From Mycobacterium sp. 852013-50091_SCH5140682 (GTDB lineage: Bacteria > Actinomycetota > Actinomycetes > Mycobacteriales > Mycobacteriaceae), in contig NZ_LZTB01000011.1 in assembly GCF_001665685.1 (NCBI RefSeq), forward strand, positions 229,393-293,392: 64,000 nt of DNA. Reading direction: 5' to 3'. Below the pieces are notes generated by a model. It saw only the letters and a list, made by a program, of their open reading frames with translations. It searched no databases and had not been told where the DNA came from. Each line of letters starts with the position of its first letter. The first letter of the stretch is position 1. Made by a program: the position numbers and the translations under genes. Of this stretch, positions 38,816-49,106 are shown piece by piece.

Positions 38816-38967
38816 TGCTGATTCCCTTTCGCTGGTGATGTGGGCACCGGGGCCGGAAAGCCGCGATGCCTGACACCGCCATTGACCGCCGCGGCACCGA
38901 CAAGGACGGGCCACGGCAGCTGTCGGAAGGGAAGGTTGTGGATGAAATGCAGGTTGGGGATAACTCG

Positions 38968-40989
38968 TCAGTCCGCCGGCTTGTCGCGACGGGCCATCTC
39001 GGCGAGCATCGCGTTGTACGCGGCCAGCTCGGCGTTGTCGTCGCGGTCGGCGGCCCGGTCGAGCCGCTTGGCAGTGCGCTGATCGCTGCGCCGCCACTGG
39101 ATCAGCAACGCCAGCATCACGATGACCAGTGGGACTTCCCCTGCCGCCCAAGCGATTCCACCGCCAAGGTGCTGATCGCCGATCAGGTCGGTGTGCCAGG
39201 GCAGCTGCAGGGACCGGTAGAAGGTTGCGCCGAGCACGGTCTGCATGCCCATCATCACCACGCCGAAGAACGCGTGCAGCGGTAGCGACGCGAACACCAT
39301 CCCCATCTTGGCCAGATGCGGGATGGGCCGCGGGGTGGGGTCCACGCCGATCACCACCCAGTAGAAGAGGTAGCCCGACACCAGGAAGTGCACGTTCATC
39401 AGCAGGTGCGCGGCGTGATTGCTCACCGCCGCGTCGAAGATGCCGCCGAAGTACAGGCCGTAGAACCCGGCCACGAACAACACGGTCGCCACCACCGGCT
39501 GGGTCAGGAACTTCGATACCGGGGAATGCAGAGCGGCCAGCAACCACTCGCGTGGACCCGGTGCAGCCCCACGGCCCGCGGCGGGCAACGCGCGCAACGC
39601 CAGGGTGACCGGCGCCCCGAGCACGAGCAGGATCGGCACCAGCATCGACAGCAGCATGTGCGCGATCATGTGCATGCTGAACATCGCAGGCATGTACCTG
39701 CCAAGCCCCGACGAGGTGGTGAACAGCAACGTCGCGCAGCCGAGCAGCCACGCCGCAGTCCGGCCCACCGGCCAGGCGTCTCCTCGCTTGCGCAGCCGGC
39801 GCACCGCGAGCAGGTACACGACCGCGCCGATGATCGCAGCGGTGCCGAAGATCAGGTCGAAGCGCCAGTCGAACAGCACCCGGGCAACCGTCGGCGGCCC
39901 GGAGAAGTCGTACCCGATGGCCACCTCCGTCGCACTGGGCACCCTGGTCTCCGGGGGCGGCGGCGTGCGGCCCAGGCCGACGGCGATCCCGAACGTCGCC
40001 CCGAACAGTGCCGCCTCGCCCAGCGCCAGCCGGATCAGGGGGCGTCGGCCGTCCGGGTCGGCCTGCAGAGCGGCCACCCCACTGCGGCGCTGCGCCCAGC
40101 CGAGCACCCCCAGCAGGCCAAGGGCCACCATCTTGGCGACGATCAGCAGACCGTACGGTGTGCGCACCAGATCAGCCGGTTGAATGCGCACCAGCGCGTT
40201 GATCACCCCGCTGAGCGCCATCGCGACGTAGCACCACAGCGCCAGGGCCGAGAACCGACGGGCGGCCAGAGCGGTGTTCTCGCCGAGTTGACCGCGCAGC
40301 GCGTGCACCAGCAGCGCCAGCAGCCCACCCGCCCACAGCGCGGCGGCCATGAGATGGATGAACAGACTGTTGGTGGCCAGGTCGTGGGCGCCACCCGCCG
40401 ATGAGTGCCCGGTCAGCGCCAGCGGCACCAACGTCAGCATCGATCCGCCCAGCAATACCGGTGTCCAGCCCCAGCGCAGCACGGGCAGGCTGGCGATGGT
40501 CACCGCAGCGGCCAGGATCGCGGTCCATCGCCATGCACCTGCGGTGTCGATCAGGCTGGCCACCGACCACACATCGGTCGGGCTGAGGTGCTCGAGCAGC
40601 GGCTGACCGGACACGTCCGACACGGTCAGCGGAACCAGCAGCGCGGCGCACACCGTCCACACCGCCGAAGCCGCCGACCCCAACCGCAACGCGCGGTAGC
40701 CGGCCACGTCGAGCACACCGTTGGCCTGCGGCGGCACCAGGAACGCGGCGAACAGGAACCCGCCGACCGCGACCACGGCGGCGATCTCGCCGGCCGCCCG
40801 AAAGAACGGCAGTCCGTAGGTGGTGATGGGACCGGGGTTGGGCAGCCCGGTCGCCGTCAGCGCGTCGGCCAGCGCGAGCGCTCCGATCCCGGCGGCGATG
40901 GTTCCGGCCAGCACCCCGACGCCGACGAGCACGGGCCACACAGCATTGGTGCGCACGCCTGATGCGGCCGGCGCGCCGGGAGAAGTCAT
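38968..40989 (-). CDS. CopD-CtaG fusion membrane protein
   Basis: A 673-residue polytopic membrane protein with about 15-16 helices. The first half (to about 330) resembles CopD copper-resistance proteins, with HLMAAALWAGGLLALLVHAL. The second half is a caa3-type cytochrome oxidase assembly domain (CtaG), with FSMHMIAHMLLSMLVPILLV, HLLMNVHFLVSGYLFYW and LPLHAFFGVVMMG; the histidines are likely copper ligands. M. tuberculosis Rv0102 has this domain pair at another locus. It probably supplies copper for oxidase maturation. The start is ATG 40989; an ATG ten codons earlier is weaker. Confidence 0.87.
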   Translation of the reverse strand: MTSPGAPAASGVRTNAVWPVLVGVGVLAGTIAAGIGALALADALTATGLPNPGPITTYGLPFFRAAGEIAAVVAVGGFLFAAFLVPPQANGVLDVAGYRALRLGSAASAVWTVCAALLVPLTVSDVSGQPLLEHLSPTDVWSVASLIDTAGAWRWTAILAAAVTIASLPVLRWGWTPVLLGGSMLTLVPLALTGHSSAGGAHDLATNSLFIHLMAAALWAGGLLALLVHALRGQLGENTALAARRFSALALWCYVAMALSGVINALVRIQPADLVRTPYGLLIVAKMVALGLLGVLGWAQRRSGVAALQADPDGRRPLIRLALGEAALFGATFGIAVGLGRTPPPPETRVPSATEVAIGYDFSGPPTVARVLFDWRFDLIFGTAAIIGAVVYLLAVRRLRKRGDAWPVGRTAAWLLGCATLLFTTSSGLGRYMPAMFSMHMIAHMLLSMLVPILLVLGAPVTLALRALPAAGRGAAPGPREWLLAALHSPVSKFLTQPVVATVLFVAGFYGLYFGGIFDAAVSNHAAHLLMNVHFLVSGYLFYWVVIGVDPTPRPIPHLAKMGMVFASLPLHAFFGVVMMGMQTVLGATFYRSLQLPWHTDLIGDQHLGGGIAWAAGEVPLVIVMLALLIQWRRSDQRTAKRLDRAADRDDNAELAAYNAMLAEMARRDKPAD

Positions 40990-41029
40990 GTTCCCAGCGT
41001 ATGGCGTGGCCCGGCCCACTCTTCGTGGG

Positions 41030-43429
41030 CTAGGCCGAACCGGCGCGCTCCCGGTGGCGACGCCGCTCCTCGGCGAAGAAGCGATCCCGGGCGATCCGTT
41101 CGACGTGGGTCATGTCGGCCAGGATGCCGCGGATCTCGCGCAGGAACGCCGTGCGGCGCTCGGTGAGATCGGCCGCGGGTGTCAGCAGGTTCTGGTCGGC
41201 GGCCACCTGGCGTGCCGTGGCGAACAGCAGGGCCGACACCGCCTCGTTGCTCTGGATCCGGCCTTGCGCGACCTGCTGAGCACCGAGCCCCAACGCCCGC
41301 TTGGTGAGTTCCTTCTCGGAGATCTCGGCGGGAGCGTCGCGCAGGACGTCCGCGACGATCTCATCGGCCTCGAAAAACGGCCGCAACATGGCACCGGCGA
41401 TCAGTGGCCGCTTGGCGCGCAGCAGTTGGAAGATCTCCTCACCACCGGCCGACACATGCGTTTCCCAGTCCGGCCTGTCTTGTCCTGCTTGCGTGCGGGG
41501 CCCCTCCGGTCCTCCTCGCGTGCGGGTGTGCCAGGACATCTCCTCGGCGATGTTCTCCCGGAACGCCGCCGAATCAGCGAAGTAGAAGTCGAACTTGAGC
41601 AGGTCGCGCAGGCGCATGACCTGATCCCAGAACGCCTGCAGCGGGTCGTCGGTGGCGTGCGCGGCATGCACGAGGGCGAGTTCGACGATCGACGTCTCGA
41701 GGAACGCGTGGATGAGCGAGTTGCGATAGAACGCCGCCTCCAGTTCGTTCTCCGGAGCGATCCTCCACACCGGCTCGCGGCCACCGTCGACGAGAGTCAC
41801 GGGGTGACCGTTGGACAACGCGTCCACCGCCGACCGGACCCCCTCTAGGGTCCGCAGCCGCAACGCACTGTTGGTCACCGGGGTGTTCTTGCGCTCGAGG
41901 TAGTCCAGCGAATCCTGCAGGGTGTGGTGCAACTGTTCGAGCGTGAGCGCGACGCCCTTGGTGGTGAGCAGCAGCGCCGACACGAGCCCCGTCGCGTTGA
42001 CCGGCGTGACCCGCAGGATCCGCCAAGCCACTTCGAAGGCCATCTTCTGCATCGCCAGCCGCTTGGCGGCCTCGTCCTCAACCATGGGGCCGTGCGGCTC
42101 GCCGAGGTACTGGCGCATCGAAACCGCTTCGGGGAACCGCACGTAGATCTTGCCGTAGTTGCGTTCGCCCTGAGCCTTGACGAAGTCGTAGAGCCAGCTG
42201 AAGCTCTCGGGCCGTTTCTCGCCGCCGCGGGCGTAGGCCGCGTACTCGGCGGTCTCGTGCAACTGATCGAAACTGATCGACACCGGCTGCAGCAGGATGT
42301 CGTCGCTGCGACCGTCCAGGTAGGCGTCGGCCACGTAAGCGAGCAGACCGAGCTTGGGCGGCAACATCTTTCCGGTGCGAGACCGCGTGCCCTCGATGGC
42401 CCAGCTGAGATTGAACCGCTTCTCGACGATGTAGCCGACGAACTGTCGCAGCACGTATTTGTACAGCGGGTCGTCGAGCTTGCGGCGCAGGAAGATCACC
42501 CCGGAGTGACGCAACAGCGGACCCATCACCCCGAAGGACAGGTTGATGCCCGCGAAGGTGTGCACCGGGGGTAACCGGTTCTCCCGCATGGCCAGCGGCA
42601 CGATGCCGCCGTCGATGTAGGACCGGTGGGAGAACAGCAGAACCGCGGGGTGGGTTTCGAGGTTGTGCCGCATCTTCTCGACCTGGTCGCGGTCGTAGTC
42701 GATGCGTGGGTCGAATCCGCGGCTGAACAGCCGGCCCAGCGCGGGTATCAGATCGACCGAGAACCGGCTCCACCCGGTGGACAGCTCGTCGAGCATCTCG
42801 CCGGCCTTTTCCACCGTGGCGCCGGGGATCTGGTCCAGGCCCTCACGGAATCGCGCCGAGGCCAACATTTCCGGCTTGATCAGGCGCGGCGACTTGTACT
42901 CCGGGCCCAGCAGCCGCAGCTCCACCCGCTCGATCGCCAGCGCCGCCCGCCGCAGGACGAAACGTGCGAATTCCCTTGGACTTTCGGCTGTCGTCTGCTC
43001 ACTCCACTGCCGGTGCAGCTCGGAGACCTTGGCCGGCTCACCGGCCACCACCCGCGCGCGGGACGGATCCTTGCGCAGGATCCGCCGCTGCAGGATCTCC
43101 GGCGGCCGGTAGGTGTCCCGGCCCGAGATGAGCCCGACCACCTTGAGCCGGGTGGGCAGACCGGCGGGCACCCAGAACACCCGCACCGGCACCACGAGCC
43201 GGTCCTCGTCGGCCTCCAACTCCTCGACCAGGCTGGCCAGCACACCGGGCGCCGGTTCGTCGGCCGCGGGGAGCTGCAACACGTCGATCTTGGAATCGGG
43301 ATGTTCGCGCCGGTGCGTCCGCAGCCAGTCGTTGAGCAGTTCCAGCTCCGCCGGCGAAGACACCGACGCGAGCACCAGCGCATCGTCGGCGGTGCTGAAA
43401 CTGGCGAAATAGTCGTCGGGCGCCGTCAC
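41030..43429 (-). CDS. plsB2: Glycerol-3-phosphate acyltransferase PlsB2
   Basis: A 799-residue acyltransferase of the PlsB/GPAT group. Block I is [16 protein letters not shown] (H-x4-D), and later blocks include [23 protein letters not shown] and [22 protein letters not shown]. It transfers an acyl chain to glycerol 3-phosphate to form lysophosphatidate at the membrane. The start is GTG at 43429, overlapping the plsC stop by four bases. Orthologue of Rv2482c, in an operon with plsC and a WS/DGAT gene. Confidence 0.93.
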   Translation of the reverse strand: MTAPDDYFASFSTADDALVLASVSSPAELELLNDWLRTHRREHPDSKIDVLQLPAADEPAPGVLASLVEELEADEDRLVVPVRVFWVPAGLPTRLKVVGLISGRDTYRPPEILQRRILRKDPSRARVVAGEPAKVSELHRQWSEQTTAESPREFARFVLRRAALAIERVELRLLGPEYKSPRLIKPEMLASARFREGLDQIPGATVEKAGEMLDELSTGWSRFSVDLIPALGRLFSRGFDPRIDYDRDQVEKMRHNLETHPAVLLFSHRSYIDGGIVPLAMRENRLPPVHTFAGINLSFGVMGPLLRHSGVIFLRRKLDDPLYKYVLRQFVGYIVEKRFNLSWAIEGTRSRTGKMLPPKLGLLAYVADAYLDGRSDDILLQPVSISFDQLHETAEYAAYARGGEKRPESFSWLYDFVKAQGERNYGKIYVRFPEAVSMRQYLGEPHGPMVEDEAAKRLAMQKMAFEVAWRILRVTPVNATGLVSALLLTTKGVALTLEQLHHTLQDSLDYLERKNTPVTNSALRLRTLEGVRSAVDALSNGHPVTLVDGGREPVWRIAPENELEAAFYRNSLIHAFLETSIVELALVHAAHATDDPLQAFWDQVMRLRDLLKFDFYFADSAAFRENIAEEMSWHTRTRGGPEGPRTQAGQDRPDWETHVSAGGEEIFQLLRAKRPLIAGAMLRPFFEADEIVADVLRDAPAEISEKELTKRALGLGAQQVAQGRIQSNEAVSALLFATARQVAADQNLLTPAADLTERRTAFLREIRGILADMTHVERIARDRFFAEERRRHRERAGSA

Positions 43430-45018
43430 GGCCGACCCTTCACAACCCGGCCGGTACCCGAATTAGATTCGGCCGCACCGGATTTCTTGGGCACGCTACG
43501 GATCTTCGGTTTGAGCGAGTGGGGCCGGTCGTAGATCGGAAAGCTCGGCAGCTCGTCATCGGGCCATGACTTGAGGGTGTCGAGGAAGATCTGGCGTACC
43601 TCGGCGATGCGGTCCGGCAGTTCGTCGAGGGTCCAATCATCCACCGGGATGGGCGGATACACCGCGACGTCGACCGTCCCGGGATTGAAGGTGCTGGAGT
43701 CGCGGGCGGCGATCACCTCCGCGTTGCGGATGACGATCGGCACGATCGGGATACCTGCGGCCATCGCGATTCGGAACGGCCCCTTCTTGAAGGGCCCCAC
43801 CTCGGTCGTGTCCAGCCGGGTGCCCTCCGGTGCGATGAGGACTGAAAGTCCTTTGCGCGCAAGCTCTTCGATCTTGTGCAGGCTTTCGACCGCCTTCTCC
43901 GGGTCGTCCCGGTCGATAAATGCGGTGTCCATGACCTTGCCGAGCGTTCCCACCAGCGGGTCATTGGCGAGTTCCTTCTTACCGACCCCGGTGAAGTTGT
44001 CGCTGACCAAGGTTCCCGCGATCACCGGGTCGGCCTGGTTGCGATGGTTGAAGATGAAGACCGCAGGCCGCTTGGCGGTCAGGTTCTCTTTGCCCAGCAC
44101 GTTGAGGTTGACGCCGGTGACGCCCAGCAGAACCCGGCCCATCAGCGACGTGAAGAGGTTGACGCCGCTGCGCTTGTTGCGGTTGAGCAGGCCCCAGCTG
44201 ACGGCGCCCGCAGCCAGCGGCATCATCGAGGCGAAGCCCGCGGCGGTGCGCAACTGCGACACCGGGCTGCTGCCGCTGCGGCTGCTGAACCGCAGGATCG
44301 GCCAGCCGCGTTTGGCGGCAACGGCGGCCAGTTTGCCCGCCGGGTTGGTCGGCCGCGGATTGCCCACCAGGTACATCAGGGCGACATCCTCGTCACCGTC
44401 GGCGTAGAAGTAGCTCTTCGCCAGGTCAACGTCGTTCTCTGCCGAAAACTTCTGTACCGCATGAGCTTTGCCAGGACCCCAGATGACCGGTGTCTGCACC
44501 TCACCGGTGATCAAGCTGTCGTCGTCGGTTTCGAACTTGTTGCACAGCACATTGTCGATGCCCAGGAATTGCGCGACGGGCTCCACCTGAACCGTCAGCG
44601 CCGACGAACTGAGGACGACGGTATGGCCGCGATCCATGTGCGCCCGCACCATGGCCCGCATCTCGGGGTAGATCCGGTCCCGTACATGCTGGACGAACAA
44701 CCGCTCCCCCAGCTCGTCGAGATCGCTCATCGAATTCCCGCGCAACATACGGGCGCCCTTGCCGATCAGATCCTCGAATTCGGACCGTCCGAGCTGATGG
44801 TTCAGGCCCGCCTGGACCATCCCGATGAACTCGCCCACACCCATCTGTCCGCGCCGCAACCGGTCCTGGGTCATCAGCACCCCGGTGAACCCCGCCACCA
44901 GCGTGCCGTCGAGATCGAAGAACGCACCGATCTCGGGACCTTCCGGGCTCGCCTCGATTTCAGCCAACGAGCCCGGCAGCCGCTGCTTCAACTTTTCTGA
45001 CCGCCCTGGTGACGTCAC
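43426..45018 (-). CDS. plsC: HAD-phosphatase / lysophosphatidate acyltransferase fusion PlsC
   Basis: A 530-residue two-domain protein. Residues 20-270 form a HAD-IB phosphatase domain ([38 protein letters not shown]). Residues 310-500 form a PlsC acyltransferase domain ([11 protein letters not shown] as H-x4-D, APEGTR). It is expected to acylate lysophosphatidate to phosphatidate. The phosphatase-like half could act on phosphoserine-type or lipid phosphates. The start is GTG 45018, coupled to the WS/DGAT stop (GTGA); the longer frame upstream overlaps that gene. Orthologue of Rv2483c, in which the domains have the same order. Confidence 0.91.
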   Translation of the reverse strand: MTSPGRSEKLKQRLPGSLAEIEASPEGPEIGAFFDLDGTLVAGFTGVLMTQDRLRRGQMGVGEFIGMVQAGLNHQLGRSEFEDLIGKGARMLRGNSMSDLDELGERLFVQHVRDRIYPEMRAMVRAHMDRGHTVVLSSSALTVQVEPVAQFLGIDNVLCNKFETDDDSLITGEVQTPVIWGPGKAHAVQKFSAENDVDLAKSYFYADGDEDVALMYLVGNPRPTNPAGKLAAVAAKRGWPILRFSSRSGSSPVSQLRTAAGFASMMPLAAGAVSWGLLNRNKRSGVNLFTSLMGRVLLGVTGVNLNVLGKENLTAKRPAVFIFNHRNQADPVIAGTLVSDNFTGVGKKELANDPLVGTLGKVMDTAFIDRDDPEKAVESLHKIEELARKGLSVLIAPEGTRLDTTEVGPFKKGPFRIAMAAGIPIVPIVIRNAEVIAARDSSTFNPGTVDVAVYPPIPVDDWTLDELPDRIAEVRQIFLDTLKSWPDDELPSFPIYDRPHSLKPKIRSVPKKSGAAESNSGTGRVVKGRP

Positions 45019-46499
45019 TGTGCTGTGCTCCCATTCGACGCGGTTTCGGCCGGAGCAGGCGCCTCGGCAGTAAACGTGGCCGGCGCGGCACGACCGTCGC
45101 CCCCGAGCGCGAGCACCTCGTCGAAGCCGTCGAGCAGGCATTGCGCGAACAGCCGCTCGTTGGTGATGGACGCGCGGTCGTAACGCGTCGTGACGGTCAC
45201 GTAGCCGCCCCGCGAAATCAGCACGGCCATGATGGCCACGCCGGGCAGCGGCCCGATGCCGTAGTGGCGCAAGATCTTTGCGCCTGCGATGAACGTATCG
45301 CCGGGGTACATCGCCACGTTGCTGGCCTGCACGTCGGAGTGCACCACGTTGCCCGCGACCGATTCCAGGAAGTTGTCCGGCAGAAGGCTGAGCACCGGGG
45401 CGATCGCGCCCACCATGTCGATGGCCCGCTCTTCGCGCTTGCTCGTCATCTGGGTGCGAACCGCTTTCATGCGGTGCTCCGGATCCACGATGCCGACGGG
45501 CGCAGCGATGTTGACCCCGGCAAAACGGTTGCCGCCTGCCGGATCATCCTCCGAGCGCAGGTTCACCGGTACCGCCATCGGCAGGTTCTGGATCGGGATA
45601 CCCATCGCGTCGTGATAGAGCCGAAGCGCACCGCACATTCCGGCCAGGTACGCGTCATTGATCGAGCCGCCTACGGCCTTGGACGCCCGGTGCAGGTCAC
45701 TGAATTTGATGTCGATGGCCTCGGTGCGCGACGACAGGCTGCGCCGACGCAGCAACGGTGACGGGTCGGCCGCCGGGCCCATCACCCGTGCACCCGACAT
45801 GGCGTAATCGACCACGCCGCTGACTGCGGAGACCGGGTCGCGCACCACCCGCGTCGCGGCACGCACGCCCGCGCCCAGCGCCCCGAGCACGCCGCCGGCG
45901 ATGGCGCCCGGAAGGCGGTTGAGTCCTTGGCGCATCAGGTCATTGGGCGAGAGATCCTGCGGGATGGGCAGCGGCGGAGCCGGAGTGGGGTCAGGGTCGC
46001 GTTCCAGGTCGTAGATGCTGGCGAACATCTCGATGCTGCCGACGCCGTCGGTCACCGCGTGGCTCAGATGCAGGATGGTCGCGGCGCGGCCACCTTCGAG
46101 GCCTTCCACGAGCGTCGCACTCCACAGCGGCCGGGAGATGTCCAGCGGCGACTGCATCGCCACCTCGGCGACGTCGAACAGATCGCGCAGCGTGCCCGGG
46201 GCGGGCACCCGCAGCCGCCTTACGTGGTAGTCGAGGTTGAAGTCCGGGTCCACCACCCAGCGTGGCGCCGCCGTCGGAAGCGACGGCATGACCACCTTCT
46301 GTCGCAAGCGCAGCACCTTGCGCGACGCGTTCTCGAAGCGCGTGCGGAACCGCTCCCAGTCCGGGGTGGTGTCGAGGATCTCGACCCCCATGATTCCGGA
46401 GCGGGTGCGCGGATTGGCCTCCCCTCGATGCAGGAGCTGGTCGACGGCACTCAGTTCCTCGGGCAATCCGGCCGCATCCAACTCCGGCACGTCACTCAT
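45015..46499 (-). CDS. WS/DGAT-family O-acyltransferase
   Basis: A 494-residue wax ester synthase/diacylglycerol acyltransferase-type protein. The active-site region reads HLSHAVTDGVGS, so the usual HHxxxDG appears as SHAVTDG: the second histidine and the DG remain. The family PLW and ND blocks appear as DISRPLWSATLVEGL and KAVGGSINDAYLAGMCGALR. It would esterify diacylglycerol or an alcohol with acyl-CoA. It is the first gene of the plsB2 operon. Orthologue of Rv2484c. Confidence 0.88.
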   Translation of the reverse strand: MSDVPELDAAGLPEELSAVDQLLHRGEANPRTRSGIMGVEILDTTPDWERFRTRFENASRKVLRLRQKVVMPSLPTAAPRWVVDPDFNLDYHVRRLRVPAPGTLRDLFDVAEVAMQSPLDISRPLWSATLVEGLEGGRAATILHLSHAVTDGVGSIEMFASIYDLERDPDPTPAPPLPIPQDLSPNDLMRQGLNRLPGAIAGGVLGALGAGVRAATRVVRDPVSAVSGVVDYAMSGARVMGPAADPSPLLRRRSLSSRTEAIDIKFSDLHRASKAVGGSINDAYLAGMCGALRLYHDAMGIPIQNLPMAVPVNLRSEDDPAGGNRFAGVNIAAPVGIVDPEHRMKAVRTQMTSKREERAIDMVGAIAPVLSLLPDNFLESVAGNVVHSDVQASNVAMYPGDTFIAGAKILRHYGIGPLPGVAIMAVLISRGGYVTVTTRYDRASITNERLFAQCLLDGFDEVLALGGDGRAAPATFTAEAPAPAETASNGSTAQ

Positions 46500-46634
46500 A
46501 ACGCGATCCCTCTTCCTCCCCGGCTGCCAAGTGCAGCGTCCACGCTAGTCCGCTGCCGATGAGTGCGGGACAGCTTTGCGGGGTGTCACGATTGGCGGTC
46601 CACCCGGGCAGGGAAGATACACTTCAGCCGCGTT

Positions 46635-46707
46635 GCCTCCGTAGCTCAGCGGATAGAGCAGCCGCCTTCTAAGCGGTTGGTCGCAGGTTCGATCCCTGCC
46701 GGGGGCG
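46635..46707 (+). tRNA. tRNA-Arg (UCU)
   Basis: Acceptor GCCTCCG pairs with CGGGGGC at 46700-46706, including one T-G pair. The D-arm contains AGCTCAGCGGATAGAGC, the anticodon loop CTTCTAA gives TCT, and the T-arm is GCAGGTTCGATCCCTGC. CCA is not encoded. The genes that follow it are accessory. Confidence 0.95.
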
Positions 46708-47108
46708 CAATCTGTCTTGGCAGTTGAGGCCAGCTGCGAAGATGCGCTAACGGCGTTGCCGCCGACAGCGTGCCGAGTGCTTGTTCACAGCCGGATCGCA
46801 CGCAGGCAGCATCGAGAATTCAGCTGCTGCACCCGTACCGGTCACCGGTACGCGGCTTCGGTCCGATCGTCGCGGGGCCAGGACGCCGCCGGCGCCTGCC
46901 ATCGCCCACGTGGCGGAATGTCGGCGAGCCCCGCGACGAAAAGAAAGTGGGCCCAGATACTTTCGCGAGTCGCCGAAATCCGGGCGGTCATGGCGGGCAG
47001 GCCGGACGGTGCGACACCACATTTTCCCTTGACGCAAGACTGATGTGAACCGGCCTGACACGCGTTAATGTCCTGATTGTCCTCGCAAACCGGCAGCTTG
47101 GAGACGCC
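46708..47108. other. 401-bp intergenic region after tRNA-Arg
   Basis: I see no convincing gene. Short open frames exist, but they have no family motif and no Shine-Dalgarno support. The one notable structure is the odd palindrome GTACCGGT-C-ACCGGTAC at 46835-46851. I found no tRNA 3'-end duplication and no intrinsic terminator with a T-run. Confidence 0.6.
46835..46851. promoter_or_regulatory. 17-base odd palindrome
   Basis: GTACCGGT-C-ACCGGTAC has perfect 8-bp arms around a single C. It lies 258 bases before the universal stress protein start, too far for a simple promoter operator, and could be a protein-binding site or a short hairpin. No assignment is made. Confidence 0.3.
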
Positions 47109-47597
47109 ATGAGCACCTATCGGACGGTAGTTGTCGGGACCGACGGTTCAGACTCGTCAATGCGAGCGGTTGACCGCGCCGCGATGATCGCCGCGCAAGA
47201 CAACGCGAAGTTGATCGTCGCGAGCGCCTACCAGCCCCATGTCGAGAAGGGCGGTTGGTCACGACCTCCGTCCCACGATCATGTCGAGGACCCCCGCGCC
47301 GCCGACAGCCTGCGCAGCGATGGCTACAAGATGCACGGGGCAGCCCACATCTACGAAATCCTCCAGGAGGCACGCGACCGGGCGAAGGCGGTCGGTGTCC
47401 ACGACATCGACGAGCGGGCGATCGAGGGTGCGCCGGTCGACGCCCTGGTGAAACTCGCTGAACAGACGAAGGCCGATCTGGTTGTCGTCGGAGACGTCGG
47501 GCTGGACTCGGTCGCCGGACGGCTGCTGGGCTCGGTACCGGCCAACGTCGCCCGTCGAGCCAAGGTCGACATTCTTATCGTCCATACCGCGGACTAG
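47109..47597 (+). CDS. Universal stress protein, single UspA domain
   Basis: A 162-residue Usp domain. YRTVVVGTDGSDSSMRAVDRAA is the amino-terminal strand-loop-helix. VVGDVGLDSVAGRLLGSVPAN carries the G-x2-G-x9-G-(S/T) ATP-binding motif, so it is likely of the nucleotide-binding type. A 25-residue insertion around HVEKGGWSRPPSHDHVEDP is longer than in many Usps. It is cytoplasmic and probably induced by stress or hypoxia; I found no DosR box upstream. Confidence 0.88.
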   Translation: MSTYRTVVVGTDGSDSSMRAVDRAAMIAAQDNAKLIVASAYQPHVEKGGWSRPPSHDHVEDPRAADSLRSDGYKMHGAAHIYEILQEARDRAKAVGVHDIDERAIEGAPVDALVKLAEQTKADLVVVGDVGLDSVAGRLLGSVPANVARRAKVDILIVHTAD

Positions 47598-47639
47598 GAC
47601 GCTCGCGCGGGCGACCGTGCGCAACAATCTGGTTCTGAG

Positions 47640-48539
47640 ATGAGCACACGCCCGAAACGAGAAGACGTCCGTCAGCGGCTCGCGCAGCGCTACCGGCAGC
47701 TGGCCGAACTACGCAAGGAGGGCCTGACTGCGGCGGTCGCCTCCCGCTTCCGGGAGATCGACGGCGCGACGCTGGGCACGCTCGTGTCGGTCCAGCTGTT
47801 CACGACGGTCCTTCCGTTGATGATCATCGGATTCGACTATTTCGCCGGCTTCGCCGAAAATGCCAGCCCCGGCGTCGTTTTCAGCCGCGAGGTCGGCCTG
47901 GTGAGTCCACTGACCGACAGGGTGCGGGCGGCCTTCGGCGATTCCTCGGCATTCCGATCGAGCTGGACATTCATCGGGGTCGCCGGGTTCCTGGTCTGGG
48001 GAATCCCGATGTCCATCACCATCGCCAGCATCTTCGCCAAGGCCTGGCGCCGTGAACAGTTCGGCCTGGGACAACGGCTGGTGCGCGGTGTCATCTGGTT
48101 CGTGCTGTATCTGACCATGCTCGCCGTGCGGGGGCTGATCGCGCTCGACCACGACCACCCCGGTTCGTTCCGGCCCCTGCTGTTCATGATCGCGCTGGTG
48201 CCGGTGTGGATCTTCTGGTCGCTCACACCGGTTCTGCTCGTCCGCGACGGTGCGCGTGGCATGCGCTACCTCGCGCTCACCGGGCTCGGCGGAGTGCTCA
48301 TCAACGGGATCACGCTCCCCCTCGCTGCCCGGGTGGCGTTCCCGCCGTTGCTGCGCGGGTGGGAGGGCTTCGGCCCGATCGGTGTGGCGATGGCCGTGAT
48401 GACGTGGTGCGGGGTCAGCGGCATCGGGTGGGTGTTGACGGCGTGTGTGGGCGCGGTGGTGTGGGAACGGACGGCACCGGCCGACACCGTCATCGACTCG
48501 GAGGTCGACGCTGACTCGGACCTGACGGAAGACGCGTAG
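47640..48539 (+). CDS. Polytopic membrane protein, possibly YihY/BrkB-like
   Basis: A 299-residue protein with a basic amino-terminal 40 residues and about six hydrophobic helices (LVSVQLFTTVLPLMIIGF, FIGVAGFLVWGIPMSITIA, LLFMIALVPVWIFWSLTPVL and others). An acidic tail (DSEVDADSDLTEDA) closes it. The pattern recalls the YihY/UPF0761 family, but the match is by architecture only. It is 42 bases after the stress protein on the same strand and may be co-transcribed. Confidence 0.6.
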   Translation: MSTRPKREDVRQRLAQRYRQLAELRKEGLTAAVASRFREIDGATLGTLVSVQLFTTVLPLMIIGFDYFAGFAENASPGVVFSREVGLVSPLTDRVRAAFGDSSAFRSSWTFIGVAGFLVWGIPMSITIASIFAKAWRREQFGLGQRLVRGVIWFVLYLTMLAVRGLIALDHDHPGSFRPLLFMIALVPVWIFWSLTPVLLVRDGARGMRYLALTGLGGVLINGITLPLAARVAFPPLLRGWEGFGPIGVAMAVMTWCGVSGIGWVLTACVGAVVWERTAPADTVIDSEVDADSDLTEDA

Positions 48540-48754
48540 TGCCAACGCCCGCACGGCCTGTGCCCCTCGGTACAGTGGCCGAGCGTGTCTACAGTCACGT
48601 TCCTTACGGTGCGCGCTTGATCGTCCTTTGGGACCCCAACGCCCACCAGGTGCTGCCGCCAGGCTCTCCATTTCGGTGACGATGCCCCTTCGGCTGTGGC
48701 AGTACGCTACTTGTGGCTAGGCGATTTGCCGAGCAGGGCCCGGGGGAGTTTTGC

Positions 48755-49099
48755 ATGTCCGATGCATTGAACGTTGACACTGTACGTTTGCAGGCAGAAT
48801 CAGACCGCACGTTCGCCCACATGACTGAATCGCGAATCGAGCACTCGGCGCATGACGATGCCTTGCTCGAAGCAGCAGGGCAGTGGCCAGGCGATATTGG
48901 AGCTGCGATCGCCTTCATAGCAGACAAGTGGTCCGAGCAGCGCGAGGATCTGCACCGGCACATTGGCCGTATCGGTATAGGGATGCAAGATAGCGCCGTT
49001 GCTTATGCCGCCACTGACGGCAGCGCAGCCGAAGCGATCGATTCGGTTAGCGGTGGTCTCACGCCGACTACACCGGCAATCGGTCCACGCGACATGTGA
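48755..49099 (+). CDS. EspC-like type VII secretion substrate
   Basis: A 114-residue helical protein resembling the EspC/DUF2580 group. LNVDTVRLQAESDRTFAHM is the first helix, and a second helical stretch has ADKWSEQREDLHRHIGRIG. Near the carboxy end Tyr84-A-A-T-Asp88 fits the YxxxD/E signal needed for ESX secretion. ATG 48755 has GGGGGAG at 7-8 bases; a frame opening at 48713 lacks that support. The following gene, 7 bases on, encodes a WXG-domain protein, so the two probably form a co-secreted heterodimer. No ESX core genes are in the window. Confidence 0.75.
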   Translation: MSDALNVDTVRLQAESDRTFAHMTESRIEHSAHDDALLEAAGQWPGDIGAAIAFIADKWSEQREDLHRHIGRIGIGMQDSAVAYAATDGSAAEAIDSVSGGLTPTTPAIGPRDM

Positions 49100-49106
49100 G
49101 CACGAT

